In this document: positions 50,366-59,940 of the stretch, piece after piece | Numbering within the stretch: the stretch's first letter is position 1 | Layout of the letters: the number at the start of each line of letters is the position of its first letter | Source: Halomonas ramblicola | GTDB lineage: Bacteria; Pseudomonadota; Gammaproteobacteria; Pseudomonadales; Halomonadaceae | Assembly: GCF_030409215.1 (NCBI RefSeq) | Contig: NZ_JAUFPL010000025.1 | Span: forward strand, 202,320 to 266,319 | Reading direction: 5' to 3' | DNA: 64,000 nt | Notes under the pieces: model-generated | What the model saw: the letters and a program-made list of their open reading frames with translations, nothing else | Databases searched by the model: none | What the model was told of the DNA's origin: nothing | Translations under genes and position numbers: made by a program

Positions 50366-50388
50366 ATCTGAAACGATTAAGTTCAGAT
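50366..50388. promoter_or_regulatory. LacI-type operator-like site before the GH32 gene
   Basis: Contains TGAAACGATTAAG, matching the sites at 11790 and 11921. It is nested in a palindrome with arms ATCTGAA and TTCAGAT. It ends 21 bp before the GH32 start codon, overlapping the likely transcript start. Confidence 0.7.
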
Positions 50389-50409
50389 CGAGGAGGGAAC
50401 CGAGACACC

Positions 50410-51930
50410 ATGATAGCCCCGTCCCGACGCGCCGATAGGCGACCGACCGTCCCCTGTGCGGCCCCCGAGCGCCCGGCCCTGCACTTCACCCCGCCCCAGG
50501 GCTGGATGAACGACCCCAATGGCCTGGTGTACTTCGCGGGGGAGTACCACCTCTTCTACCAGTACCATCCCCATGACCGGGTCTGGGGCCCCATGCACTG
50601 GGGCCATGCGGTGAGCCGCGACTTGTGTCGCTGGGAGCACTTGGCCCCGGCAATGGCGCCGGACAAGGCCGGCATGTGCTTCTCGGGCAGCGCCATCGTC
50701 GACCGGCACGACACCAGCGGCCTGTTCGACGGCGAGCCGGGGTTGCTGGCCTTCTATACCGTGCATCGGGTCGCGTCCGAGGATCCCGACGACTATGTCC
50801 AGGAGCAGTGCCTGGCCTACAGCCGCGACCGCGGGCGCAGCTGGCAGAGGTATGCGGGCAATCCGATCATCGCCGGCCCCGGCTTCAAGGACTTCCGCGA
50901 CCCCAAGGTGATCTGGCACGCGCCCAGCCGGCGCTGGGTGATGGCCCTGGCCTGCGGCCAGGTCATCCGCTTCTATGTCTCCGCGAACCTGCTCGACTGG
51001 CGCCTGGCCAGCGAGTTCGGCGAAGGGCAGGGCACCCATACCGCCCACCCCTGGGAGTGTCCGGAGCTCTTCGAACTGCCGGTCGAGGGCGCCGCCGAGG
51101 GCGAGCCCGAAACCCGCTGGGTGCTGGTGGTGGGCATCGGCGCCAGCGACGACAATCCCTTCGGCTCCTTCACCCAGTACTTCGTCGGCCGCTTCGACGG
51201 CGCGCGCTTCCACAACGACCATCCGGCCGAGACGGTGTTGCTGATGGACGCGGGACGCGACTTCTACGCCGTGCAGAGCTGGTCGGACCTGCCCGCCGAA
51301 GACGGCCGGCGCCTGGCCATCGCCTGGCTGAACAACTGGCTTTATGCCGACCGCATCCCCGAGGCGGGTTGGCGCGGTGCCATGAGCTTCCCGCGGGAGC
51401 TCACCCTTGTCGCCACACCCGAGGGCGTTCGGCTGCGCCAGGCCTTCGCCCGGGAGTGGCGAGCGCGGGCCGCCGAAGCGGTGGCCGTCGCCCCACCGGA
51501 ACGGTCGCTGGCTGCCGGCTGCCATGTGCTGCTCGAGGGCGGGGCCCGGGTTGCCCATGGGCGGATGGTGCTGGAGCTCACCGTCGGGGCGAGCCTGTCG
51601 CTGGACCTTCAGCAGGGCGAGCACCAGGCGCTGGAATTGGTCGCCGACGAGGCCGGGGTCGCGGTGCGTCACCGTCGCCGGGGCCAGAACGGGGATGACG
51701 CATTCGACACCCATTTCCCCCACGACCAGGCGGTCGGTCGCCTGGACGGCCAGGGCGTCGAACTGGAGTGGCTGGTGGACGACGGCTCGCTGGAGCTGCT
51801 GCTCGACGGCGGCCGGCTGGCCATCACCCAACTGAGCTTCGCCGTGCCGGCGGGGCGCCCGCTGGCCCTGGCGGTCACCGCCGGCGAGTGCCGGGTCGAG
51901 GCGCTCGATTACCGCGCCTTGACCGGCTGA
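50410..51930 (+). CDS. Sucrose-6-phosphate hydrolase/invertase, GH32
   Basis: A 506-residue GH32 enzyme without a signal peptide. The nucleophile D35 is in GWMNDPNGL, D164 in FRDP and the acid/base E216 in WECPEL, followed by a C-terminal beta-sandwich. It cleaves the fructosyl bond of sucrose. No sucrose PTS is visible, but a transporter and porin sharing its operator are, so free intracellular sucrose is the likely substrate. I chose 50410 because GAGGAGGG lies upstream and the operator would otherwise fall inside the gene. Fructose and glucose can enter via the kinases at 59941 and 62819. Confidence 0.94.
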   Translation: MIAPSRRADRRPTVPCAAPERPALHFTPPQGWMNDPNGLVYFAGEYHLFYQYHPHDRVWGPMHWGHAVSRDLCRWEHLAPAMAPDKAGMCFSGSAIVDRHDTSGLFDGEPGLLAFYTVHRVASEDPDDYVQEQCLAYSRDRGRSWQRYAGNPIIAGPGFKDFRDPKVIWHAPSRRWVMALACGQVIRFYVSANLLDWRLASEFGEGQGTHTAHPWECPELFELPVEGAAEGEPETRWVLVVGIGASDDNPFGSFTQYFVGRFDGARFHNDHPAETVLLMDAGRDFYAVQSWSDLPAEDGRRLAIAWLNNWLYADRIPEAGWRGAMSFPRELTLVATPEGVRLRQAFAREWRARAAEAVAVAPPERSLAAGCHVLLEGGARVAHGRMVLELTVGASLSLDLQQGEHQALELVADEAGVAVRHRRRGQNGDDAFDTHFPHDQAVGRLDGQGVELEWLVDDGSLELLLDGGRLAITQLSFAVPAGRPLALAVTAGECRVEALDYRALTG

Positions 51931-51950
51931 GGCGGCGCGTTGAAGAGAAA

Positions 51951-51974
51951 GGGGCAGGCCAACTGGCCTGCCCC
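51951..51974. terminator. Bidirectional terminator between GH32 gene and fruA
   Basis: GGGGCAGGCC (51951-51960) pairs with GGCCTGCCCC (51965-51974) around AACT. On the minus strand it is followed by TTTCTCTT, so it should stop fruA transcription, and it also sits after the GH32 gene. Confidence 0.75.
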
Positions 51975-52028
51975 CTTGGTTGCGATGATGGTGGTAATAA
52001 AAGTGGCGGTGATGCCCCGGTGGGGCGG

Positions 52029-53795
52029 TCAGGCGCTGGCCTCCACCGCCACCGGCTGGCCGCCGCGCTTGATCGCCGCATAGCCCAGGCCGGTGACCAG
52101 CGAGCCGATGACGATGGCCGCCAGGTAGAGCAGCACCGGGGTGATGGCGTTGGGGATCAGCAGCACGAAGATGCCGCCGTGGGGGGCCATCAGCTTGGCG
52201 CCCACCAGCATGGAGAGGGCACCGGTGATCGCGCCGCCCACCATGCACACCGGGATCACCCGCAGCGGGTCCTTGGCGGCGAAGGGGATGGCGCCCTCGC
52301 TGATGAAACAGAAGCCCAGCACGAAGGAGGCCTTGCCCGCCTCGCGCTCCGGCTCGGAGAACTTGCCTTTCGCCACGAAGCTGGCGATGCCCATGCCGAT
52401 GGCCGGGACCATGCCGGCGGCCATGATCGCCGCCATGGGGCCGTAGGTCTCGGAGGCCAGCAGGCCGACGCCGAAGGTGTAGGCGGCCTTGTTGACCGGC
52501 CCGCCCAGGTCGAAGCACATCATCGAGCCGAGCAGGATGCCCAGCAGCACGGCGTTGGTGGAGCCCATGCCCTCGAGGAAGGCGGTCAGGGCGGAGAGGA
52601 TGCCGGCTACCGGCTCGCCGACGATGTAGATCATCACCAGGCCGGTCACCAGGCTGGCCACCAGGGGGATGATCAGGATCGGCTTGAGGGACTCGACGCT
52701 GGCCGGCAGCTTGACGTGGGTCGCCACCGCCTTGGCCACGTAGCCGGCCAGGAAGCCGGCGAGGATGCCGCCGATGAAGCCGGCGCCGATCTCCGAGGCC
52801 AGCATGCCGCCGATCATGCCCGGGGCGATGCCGGGGCGGTCGGCGATGGAGTAGGCGATGTAGCCGGCCAGCACCGGGATCATCAGGGCGAAGGCGGTGC
52901 CGCCGCCGATCTGCATCAGCGCCGCGGGCAGGGTGCCCTCCTCCTGGAAGGCCTCGATGCCGAACACGAAGGAGAGCGCGATCAGCAGGCCGCCGGCCAC
53001 CACCATGGGCAGCATGAAGGAGACGCCGGTGAGCAGGTGCTTGTAGACCCCCTTCTCCTTGAGACTCTTCTGGGCCTCGCCGCGGCCGGAGGAGGCGCCG
53101 CCGGTGCTCTCCACCTCGGCGTTCTCCAGGGCCGCCTCGATGGTCGGGCGGGGCTTCTTCAGGGCATTGCCGGTGGAAGTGCGGTAGACGCGCTTGCCGG
53201 CGAAGCGGGTGGGGTCCACCTCGATGTCGCAGGCCAGGATCACCAGGTCGGCGGCTTCGATCTCCGCGTCGGTGAGCTGGTCCTGGGCGCCCACCGAGCC
53301 CTGGGTCTCCACGCGGATCTCGTGGCCCAGCGATTTTCCCGCCTCGGACAGGGCCTCGGCGGCCATAAAGGTGTGGGCCACGCCGGTGGGACAGGCGGTC
53401 ACGGCGACAATCTTTCGGGCGCCGTCGCGCTTGCCGCCGGGCGCCGCGGGCGCGGCCTGGGCGGCAGGCGCCTGGTCACCGGGCTCGAACGCCTCCGCCT
53501 CGCGCTCGGCGCGGGCCAGGAAGGCGTCGGGATCGGGCAGTGCCTGGTCGATGGCGGCGCGGAACAGCCGCTTGCCGGCGAAGCGCTCGGGGGCCGGCAC
53601 CCGGTCGGCGGCGACGATGACCAGCTCGGCGCTGGCGATGTCGTCGGCCGAGACGGGCCGGGTGGGTTCGAGCTCGCCGTGCATTTCGACGCTGGGCGTC
53701 CAGCCCAGGCGGCGGGCGGCCTGTTCCAGGCGGCGCGCGGCGAGGAAGGTGGTGGCCATGCCGCTGGGGCAGGCGGTGACGATGATGACGTTCAT
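52029..53795 (-). CDS. fruA: Fructose PTS permease, EIIB'-EIIB-EIIC
   Basis: A 588-residue fructose permease. Two EIIB-like domains come first: TACPSGMATTF with Cys9 and TACPTGVAHTF with Cys135, the second being the likely phosphorylated domain. An Ala/Pro linker lies between them. The membrane EIIC domain follows, with about nine hydrophobic segments (HLLTGVSFMLPMVVAGGLLI and onward). It imports fructose as fructose-1-phosphate. The start overlaps the fruK stop as ATGA. It ends the fruBKA operon. Confidence 0.96.
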   Translation of the reverse strand: MNVIIVTACPSGMATTFLAARRLEQAARRLGWTPSVEMHGELEPTRPVSADDIASAELVIVAADRVPAPERFAGKRLFRAAIDQALPDPDAFLARAEREAEAFEPGDQAPAAQAAPAAPGGKRDGARKIVAVTACPTGVAHTFMAAEALSEAGKSLGHEIRVETQGSVGAQDQLTDAEIEAADLVILACDIEVDPTRFAGKRVYRTSTGNALKKPRPTIEAALENAEVESTGGASSGRGEAQKSLKEKGVYKHLLTGVSFMLPMVVAGGLLIALSFVFGIEAFQEEGTLPAALMQIGGGTAFALMIPVLAGYIAYSIADRPGIAPGMIGGMLASEIGAGFIGGILAGFLAGYVAKAVATHVKLPASVESLKPILIIPLVASLVTGLVMIYIVGEPVAGILSALTAFLEGMGSTNAVLLGILLGSMMCFDLGGPVNKAAYTFGVGLLASETYGPMAAIMAAGMVPAIGMGIASFVAKGKFSEPEREAGKASFVLGFCFISEGAIPFAAKDPLRVIPVCMVGGAITGALSMLVGAKLMAPHGGIFVLLIPNAITPVLLYLAAIVIGSLVTGLGYAAIKRGGQPVAVEASA

Positions 53796-54766
53796 GCGAT
53801 GGCTCCCCCCGCGTCCACGTCGTTGAGGCGACGCACGCGGGTCTGTTGTTGGAGGTAGGGGAAGTCGGTGGCGCGGGGATCACCCACGCCGACGTGGCGG
53901 ACGGACTCGGCGGAGAGCGCCGTGGCCAGGCGCAGGGTCTGCTCCGGGGTGTGGCCCTCGACGACGCCGTGGAGCAGGGCGGCGAGCAGGGTGTCGCCGG
54001 CGCCCACGGTGCTGGCGACCTCCATGCGCGGTGGCACTGCCTGCCAGGCGCCTCGGCCGCTGACCCACAGCACCCCGTCGGGGCCGGCGGAGATCAGCGC
54101 CTCCTCGACGCCGGCGGCATAGAGGCGCAGCGCGGCCTTGACCCGGGCCTCGGGTGACTCCAGGGCCTGGCCGGCCCAGTCTGCCAGCTCGTCCTCGTTG
54201 GGCTTGACCGCGGTGGGGCGGGCCGCGATGGCCCGGGCCAGTGCCGCGCCGCTGGTGTCGACCCACACCGGCAGGCCCTCGCCGCGCAGGTGCTCGATCA
54301 GTGCGGCGAGGCGTTCCGGGGTGACCCCGGGGGGCAGGCTGCCGGCGATCACCACCGCGGCGGGGCGCCGTTCGGGGTTGGCCAGGCGGGCGTCGAGCCA
54401 GTCGAGCAGGCGCTGCCAGGCGTCATCGCCGATGGCGGCGCCGGGGCCGTTGATATCGGTGACCCGGCCGTCGGCCTCGGAGAGCTTGGCGTTGATGCGG
54501 GTCTCGCCGGGCACGCGCAGGAAGGCGTCCTCCACGCCCAGCGCCTCGAAGGCGCGCAGGAAGGGGCCGTCGTTGTCGGCGCCGAGGAAGCCCGACACCG
54601 TGACCTCGTGGCCCAGGGCGACCAGCACCCGGGCGACGTTGACGCCCTTGCCGGCGGCCTCGAGATGGGTCTCGCGGGTGCGGTTGACCGCCCCGGGCGC
54701 GAGCCGCTCGAGGCTCACCGAGAGGTCCAGCGCCGGGTTCAGGGTGAGGGTGAGGATCCGGGCCAT
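53792..54766 (-). CDS. fruK: 1-phosphofructokinase
   Basis: A 324-residue PfkB-family kinase making fructose-1,6-bisphosphate from fructose-1-phosphate. It opens ILTLTLNPALDLSVSLERL, typical of FruK, and the C-terminal catalytic signature is STVGAGDTLLAALL. TGATG overlap with fruB and ATGA overlap with fruA. Confidence 0.96.
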   Translation of the reverse strand: MARILTLTLNPALDLSVSLERLAPGAVNRTRETHLEAAGKGVNVARVLVALGHEVTVSGFLGADNDGPFLRAFEALGVEDAFLRVPGETRINAKLSEADGRVTDINGPGAAIGDDAWQRLLDWLDARLANPERRPAAVVIAGSLPPGVTPERLAALIEHLRGEGLPVWVDTSGAALARAIAARPTAVKPNEDELADWAGQALESPEARVKAALRLYAAGVEEALISAGPDGVLWVSGRGAWQAVPPRMEVASTVGAGDTLLAALLHGVVEGHTPEQTLRLATALSAESVRHVGVGDPRATDFPYLQQQTRVRRLNDVDAGGAIA

Positions 54767-57642
54767 CAGCGTACCTCCAGGGCGTCGCGCACCGCCTCGG
54801 CGGTGGGCTGGGCCAGGGCCAGCGCGGCCTGGCTGCGGGCCTCGGCGAGGTCGAATTCGCGCAGCCGGGCCTTGACCAGCGGCACCTGGCGGGCGCTCAC
54901 CGAGAGCTCGTCGACCCCCAGGCCCACCAGCACCGGCACCGCCGTGGCGTCACTGCCCAGCTCGCCACAGACCCCGACCCACTTGCCCTGGGCGTGGGCG
55001 GCCTGGACGGTCATCTCGATCAGCTTGAGCACCGCCGGATGCAGGCCGTCGGACTGGGCGGAGAGCTCGGGATGGCCGCGGTCGATGGCCAGGGTGTACT
55101 GGGTCAGGTCGTTGGTGCCCACCGAGAAGAAGTCCACCTCGGGGGCCAGGGTCGGGGCCAGCAGCGCCGCGGAGGGGATCTCGATCATCACCCCGAGCTG
55201 GACATCGCTGGCGCGCTCGGCCTCGGGCAACTCCTCGAGCAGGCGGTCGAAGATGGCGCGGGCGGCGCGGAACTCGCTGACGTCCTTGACCATCGGCAGC
55301 ATGATGCGCAGGGGGCGGCCGGCACTGGCCAGCAGCAGGGCCTTGAGCTGGGTCTCCAGCACCTCGGGGCGGGTCAGCGCCAGGCGGATGCCGCGCAGGC
55401 CCAGGAAGGGGTTGTCCTCCTGGGGCACCGGCCAGTAGGGCAGCGGCTTGTCGCCGCCCACGTCCAGGGTGCGGGCCACCAGCGGGCGGCCGTCCAGGGC
55501 GTCGGTGGCCTCGCGATACTCCTCGACCTGGGTCTCCAGGTCGGGCATCGCAGCATGCGCCATGAAGATGAACTCGGTGCGCAGCAGCCCGACCCCCTCG
55601 GCACCGCGCTCCACGGCATCCAAGGCGTGGGCAGTGTTGCCCAGGTTGGCGGCCACCTCGACGCGGTGGCCGTCGCGGGTCGCGGCGGTCTGGTGGCGGG
55701 CCTCCCAGGCCTCGGCCTCGCGGCGGCGCTGTTCGGCCAGGCGCTGCTCGGCGCTCGACAGGCGCTCGGCCGATGGCTTGGCGGTGAAGCGGCCGCGCTC
55801 GCCGTCGAGGACCAGCATGGTGTCGTTGGCGAGCGTCAGCACCCGTTCACCGGCCCCCACCACGGCGGGGATGCCCAGCGCCCGCGCCAGGATGGCGCTG
55901 TGCGCGGTGGCACCGCCACGGGCGGTGAGCAGGCCGCGCACCCGGGTGGTGTCGAGGCGCGCCACGTCGGAGGGACCCAGGTCGTCGGCCACCAGGATAT
56001 AGGGCTCGTCCGGCGGCTCGGGCATCTCGACATTGCACAGGATGCCCAGCACTCTTCGACCCACGTCGCGCAGGTCGGCGGCGCGCTCGGCCAGCAGGCG
56101 GTCGGCGAGCATCTCCTGGGCGTGGGCGGCGGTCTCGATGGCGTTCCACCAGGCGGCCTCGGCGGAGGCGCCCTCGCCGATGCCCTCGCGGGCGGCCTGG
56201 TGCAGTTCGGGGTCGCCGAGCATCTCCTCGTGCATGGAGAGGATCTGCGCCACCTCGCCGCCGCGGGCCTCCTGCACCAGGGCCTCGAGCTGCTCGGCGC
56301 CCTCGCGGATGGCGGCGTCGAGGCGGCGGTTCTCGGCGGCGGGATCGCCGGCCCGCTCGGGGTAGTCGAGGCGCGGGGTGCGCAGCACGAAGGCCGGGGC
56401 GATGGCCAGGCCCGGCGAGGCGGCCACCGCCCCCTGGGGCTCGTCCTCGGGCAGCGGCAGGATCTCCACCTCGGGCTCGGGCAGGTGGTGCTCGCGGCTC
56501 TCGTCGAAGGGCGTCACCGCCTCGCCCAGGCCCTCGGTCACCGCCCGGCAGACGGCGTCCAGGGCGCGCTCGGCGGCGTCGGCGGGGATGTCGTCGCCGT
56601 CCAGCGAGAACTGCAGCAGCTGGCCGCGACGGGCGCCGAGGTTGATCACCTTGGTCAGGCTGGTGGCCGACACCGCCTGACCGCCGCCCTCGGCCAGGCG
56701 CACACGGATCGGCAGGTCCTGCTCGCGGGCCACCTGGATCAGCTGCTTGGCGGGGCGGGCGTGCAGGCCGTGGGCGTTGAGCACCCGCACCTGGCGGGTC
56801 CGGGCCGCGGCGCTCTCGCCGGCCAGGCGGGCCAGCACGGTGGCGGCCCCGGCGCCGGCCAGCTCACCCGCGCTGCCGTTCTCCAGCAGGCTGACGAGGC
56901 GCTCGAGCAGGCCGCGGTGGGCGTCGCCCTGGGCGGCCAGGCAGGCCACGCCGGCCAGCGGCTCGCCGTCCTCGTGCGGCGTCCCCTCAGGAGTGGCGAG
57001 CGCCAGGGCCGGCGTCGTCACGCCTCGGTCGCTGCCCACCAGCCACAGGCCCTGGCCCAGGGGGCGGGGCGTCTGACCGGCCACGGCGGCGACGAAGTCG
57101 TTCTCCACGCAGCCGGCCTGGCGCAGCCGGGCGGCAGCGGCCAGGGCCAGCTCGTGGGCGTCGCGGGCGGGGAAGCCCAGGCACAGGGTGTCGGCGTCCA
57201 GGCGCGCCTCCACCACCGCCTTGGAGAGCAGGCCGGCGATCTCGGCGCGGGAGTCGGCGCCGGCCAGGCGTTCGGCGACGCCCTCGCGGTCCAGCACATG
57301 GGTGAGCTGGCGCAGGATGTCGAGGTGCTCGTCGCTCTGGGCGGCGATGGTCACCAGCACGTGGACGCGGTTGCCGTCGTGCCACTCGATGCCCTGGGGG
57401 AACTGCAGCACGCGGACCCCGGTAGCCTTGACGTGCTCGCGGCTCTCCGGGGTGCCGTGGGGGATGGCGATGGCGTTGCCGAGGAAGGTGGAGGACTGGG
57501 ACTCGCGGGCGTAGAGGCCGTCGCGATAGGCGGCGGCCGTAAGGCCGGCCTGCTGCAGGGCATCGGCGGCGCGGTCGAGGGCGCCTTGCCAGTCGCCGGC
57601 CTCGCAGCCGAGCAGGATGTCGTCCTGGCGTAGGGTCAGCAT
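54766..57642 (-). CDS. fruB: Multiphosphoryl transfer protein, EIIA(Fru)-HPr-EI
   Basis: A 958-residue soluble phosphocarrier. The EIIA domain (1 to about 150) has His62 in AIPHGTPE. An HPr domain has His294 in AHGLHARPAK. A complete enzyme I has His581 in GGATAHSAILARALG and the ending VGVCGELGSD. The fused EI makes the fructose PTS independent of a general PTS, as in pseudomonads, and unlike the EI-less E. coli FruB. It is first in the operon. Four FruR-type sites lie between it and divergent fruR. Confidence 0.96.
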   Translation of the reverse strand: MLTLRQDDILLGCEAGDWQGALDRAADALQQAGLTAAAYRDGLYARESQSSTFLGNAIAIPHGTPESREHVKATGVRVLQFPQGIEWHDGNRVHVLVTIAAQSDEHLDILRQLTHVLDREGVAERLAGADSRAEIAGLLSKAVVEARLDADTLCLGFPARDAHELALAAAARLRQAGCVENDFVAAVAGQTPRPLGQGLWLVGSDRGVTTPALALATPEGTPHEDGEPLAGVACLAAQGDAHRGLLERLVSLLENGSAGELAGAGAATVLARLAGESAAARTRQVRVLNAHGLHARPAKQLIQVAREQDLPIRVRLAEGGGQAVSATSLTKVINLGARRGQLLQFSLDGDDIPADAAERALDAVCRAVTEGLGEAVTPFDESREHHLPEPEVEILPLPEDEPQGAVAASPGLAIAPAFVLRTPRLDYPERAGDPAAENRRLDAAIREGAEQLEALVQEARGGEVAQILSMHEEMLGDPELHQAAREGIGEGASAEAAWWNAIETAAHAQEMLADRLLAERAADLRDVGRRVLGILCNVEMPEPPDEPYILVADDLGPSDVARLDTTRVRGLLTARGGATAHSAILARALGIPAVVGAGERVLTLANDTMLVLDGERGRFTAKPSAERLSSAEQRLAEQRRREAEAWEARHQTAATRDGHRVEVAANLGNTAHALDAVERGAEGVGLLRTEFIFMAHAAMPDLETQVEEYREATDALDGRPLVARTLDVGGDKPLPYWPVPQEDNPFLGLRGIRLALTRPEVLETQLKALLLASAGRPLRIMLPMVKDVSEFRAARAIFDRLLEELPEAERASDVQLGVMIEIPSAALLAPTLAPEVDFFSVGTNDLTQYTLAIDRGHPELSAQSDGLHPAVLKLIEMTVQAAHAQGKWVGVCGELGSDATAVPVLVGLGVDELSVSARQVPLVKARLREFDLAEARSQAALALAQPTAEAVRDALEVR

Positions 57643-57657
57643 GGGTGTCTCCCGTTA

Positions 57658-57785
57658 GTGAATCGTGTCACCATGCCGCTAAGGCTGGATCGATTCATGC
57701 GATCTGGCAAGTCGAATCGTATTCGACATTGGTAGGGGGAGGGTGGGCAGCCAAGGGCGCCCGAGTGCAGTAGAATCGTGTCACT
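57658..57785. promoter_or_regulatory. fruB-fruR control region with four FruR/Cra-like sites
   Basis: Four copies of a GAATCG-cored site occur in 130 bp: GTGAATCGTGTCAC (57658-57671), CTGGATCGATTCATG (57685-57699), GTCGAATCGTATTCGAC (57711-57727) and AGAATCGTGTCACT (57772-57785). They resemble the Cra consensus TGAATCGATTCA. The last lies 20 bp before the fruR start, consistent with autoregulation. Confidence 0.75.
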
Positions 57786-57804
57786 GCATTGACGAGGTGA
57801 CCCC

Positions 57805-58806
57805 ATGACGCTCGCCGAGATCGCTCGCCTGGCCGGTGTCTCGCGCACCACCGCCAGCTATGTCGTCAACGGCAAGGCCGAGGAGAAGCGCATCAGCCAC
57901 GAGACCGTGGCGCGGGTGATGGCCGTGGTCCACAAGCATCGCTACCGGGTGGATGCCCAGGCCGCGGCCCTGCGCCGCGGCTCGAGCCGTATCCTGGGGC
58001 TGATCGTGCCCGACCTGGAGAACGTCAGTTATGCGCGCCTGGCCAAGCGCCTGGAGCGCGGCGCCCGGGAACAGGGCTACCAGTTGCTGATTGTCGGCTC
58101 CGACGACCGCCCGGAGAGCGAGCGTGACCTGGCCCTGGCCCTGCGTGCCCAGCGCTGCGAGGTGCTGATCACCGCCAGCAGCCTGCCGCCGGACGATCCC
58201 TTCTATGCCGAACTGATGGCCGACGGCCTGCCGGTCATCGCCGTGGACCGCGGCTTCGATCCCGCGCGCTTCGCCTGCGTGGTGAGCAACGACGGCGAGG
58301 CCGCCGAGCGCCTGAGCCGCTCGGTCCTCGGCGAGGGCGTGGCCAGCGTGGCCTGGCTGGATGCGGTGCCGGGCATCTCCATCACCCGTGAGCGCCGCGC
58401 CGGCTTCTACCGCGCCCTCGAGGGCAGCGACGCCGAGGCGATCCCGGTCTGCGGTGAGCGCTACGACCGCGACGAGGGCGCGCGGCTGATGCGCGAGCTG
58501 CTCGATGCCCGGGGCCTGCCCGACGCCCTGATCACCGCCTCCTACACCCTGCTCGACGGGGTCTTCGACGTGCTGCTGGAGGAGGGGGGGCTGCCGACGG
58601 CGCTGCGCCTGGCCACCTTCGGCGACAGCCGGCTGCTCGACTTCCTGCCGCTGCCGGTCAACTCGGCGCTGCAGGACTACGAGCGCCTCTCGGCGGAGGC
58701 CCTGCGCGCCGCCCTGGCTGCGGCCCGCGGCGACTACCGGCCGGGCGAGACCGTGGTCGCCCGGCGGCTGCGCTGGCGCCGCCCGGAGCGCCAGGTGGCC
58801 AGGTAG
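57805..58806 (+). CDS. fruR: FruR/Cra LacI-family fructose regulator
   Basis: A 333-residue LacI-family regulator. The N-terminal helix-turn-helix (TLAEIARLAGVSRTTASYVV) and hinge with RRGSSRILGLIVPDLEN are of the Cra/FruR type, whose effector is a phosphorylated fructose. It is divergent from fruBKA with four operator-like sites between. Pseudomonad FruR controls mainly the local fru operon, so a global Cra role is not implied. Confidence 0.95.
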   Translation: MTLAEIARLAGVSRTTASYVVNGKAEEKRISHETVARVMAVVHKHRYRVDAQAAALRRGSSRILGLIVPDLENVSYARLAKRLERGAREQGYQLLIVGSDDRPESERDLALALRAQRCEVLITASSLPPDDPFYAELMADGLPVIAVDRGFDPARFACVVSNDGEAAERLSRSVLGEGVASVAWLDAVPGISITRERRAGFYRALEGSDAEAIPVCGERYDRDEGARLMRELLDARGLPDALITASYTLLDGVFDVLLEEGGLPTALRLATFGDSRLLDFLPLPVNSALQDYERLSAEALRAALAAARGDYRPGETVVARRLRWRRPERQVAR

Positions 58807-58815
58807 GGTAGGACG

Positions 58816-59805
58816 TTACAGGCTGACCGTGCGGTCCTCGTGCAGCGAGCGCCGGCAGGCCGCCAGCAGGCGCGCCTGGTCGGCGAGCTCCTCCGGGGCG
58901 TCCGGGGCCGGTCCCTCGCCCAGCGCCCAGGCGGAGAAGGCCGCGACCTGGGCGGGGTACTGGTCGCCGTAGACCAGCTCGCGGCGCGTGCGGCCGCGCT
59001 CGTCGGTGACCACCAGCTCGCCCACGCCGTCCTGCTTGTCGGGGCGGAAGGCGGCGGGCAGCAGCAGGCTGCCGTGGCTGCCGATCACCTCGTAGCGGTT
59101 GACCATGGTCTGTTCGAAGCTGGCGCCGAACTCCGCCAGGCGGCCGTCGGCGTAGCGCAGCACGCCGTTGACGCCGGTGTCCACGCCCAGCGCCTCGGGG
59201 ACCCGGCCCACCACCGTGACCGCCTCGGGCATGCCCAGCAGCCGGCGGATCACGTCCAGCGGGTAGCAGCCCACGTCGTGCAGGCTGCCGCCGGCCGAAT
59301 CGGCGGAGAGGCGGATGTTGTCCGAGGCCAGGTCCAGTGGAAAGGAGAACAGGCCGCGCACCTGGCGCACCTCGCCGATCTCGCCGCTCTCCAGGATCTC
59401 CCGGGCCCGGGCGTGCTGGGGATGATGGCGGTACATGTAGCCTTCCATCAGCGCCACCCCGGCCTGGTCGCAGGCGGCCTGCATGGCGCGCGCCTCCTCG
59501 GCGTCGAGGGCGGCGGGCTTCTCGCACAGCACATGCTTGCCGTGGCGGGCCGCCTCGCACACCCAGCGGGCATGCAGGTGGTTGGGCAGCGGCACGTAGA
59601 CCGCCTCGACGTCGGGGTCCTCCAGCAGGTGGCGGAAGCTGTCGTGGGCGCGCGGGATACCGTACTCGGCGGCCACGTCGCCGGCCTTGCCGCTTTCGCT
59701 GGCGATGGCGGTGAGCCGCGCGTTGGGGGCGACCTGGATGGCCGGGATCATCGCCTTGCGGGCGATGCCGGCGGTGCTCAGGATGCCCCACTGGAGCTGT
59801 CGCAT
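58816..59805 (-). CDS. Gfo/Idh/MocA-family NAD(P)-dependent oxidoreductase
   Basis: A 329-residue oxidoreductase. The N-terminal Rossmann fold begins WGILSTAGIARKAMIPAI, the conserved cofactor motif is CEKPAALDAEEA, and the C-terminal substrate domain is of the family type (AGGSLHDVGCYPLDVIRRLL). The family oxidises or reduces sugars, inositols or sugar dimers; the substrate here is unknown. It is convergent with fruR, and an inverted repeat lies 80-110 bp upstream. Confidence 0.93.
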   Translation of the reverse strand: MRQLQWGILSTAGIARKAMIPAIQVAPNARLTAIASESGKAGDVAAEYGIPRAHDSFRHLLEDPDVEAVYVPLPNHLHARWVCEAARHGKHVLCEKPAALDAEEARAMQAACDQAGVALMEGYMYRHHPQHARAREILESGEIGEVRQVRGLFSFPLDLASDNIRLSADSAGGSLHDVGCYPLDVIRRLLGMPEAVTVVGRVPEALGVDTGVNGVLRYADGRLAEFGASFEQTMVNRYEVIGSHGSLLLPAAFRPDKQDGVGELVVTDERGRTRRELVYGDQYPAQVAAFSAWALGEGPAPDAPEELADQARLLAACRRSLHEDRTVSL

Positions 59806-59886
59806 GGGGGTTCTCCTCGGTCATGCAGGAAGTCCTTCGGGGCTGTTCGCGTCCCTGCTGGCCTCAAGGTTCATTGCAGCTTGCCG

Positions 59887-59917
59887 TGAAACGTTTTTGT
59901 AGACCACGTTCGTTTCA
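59887..59917. promoter_or_regulatory. Inverted repeat before the Gfo/Idh/MocA gene
   Basis: TGAAACG (59887-59893) and CGTTTCA (59911-59917) form 7-bp arms 17 bp apart in an AT-rich gap, suggesting a regulator site of unknown identity. Confidence 0.4.
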
Positions 59918-59940
59918 AGCAAAAGTGCGATGATCCGGCA

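Noticed and set aside
54994-57633. An 879-codon open frame on the plus strand opposite fruB
   Set aside because: It is the antisense shadow of a certain EIIA-HPr-EI gene in high-G+C DNA. Its product is low-complexity and rich in Gly, Gln, His and Val with no domain, and no ribosome site precedes it.
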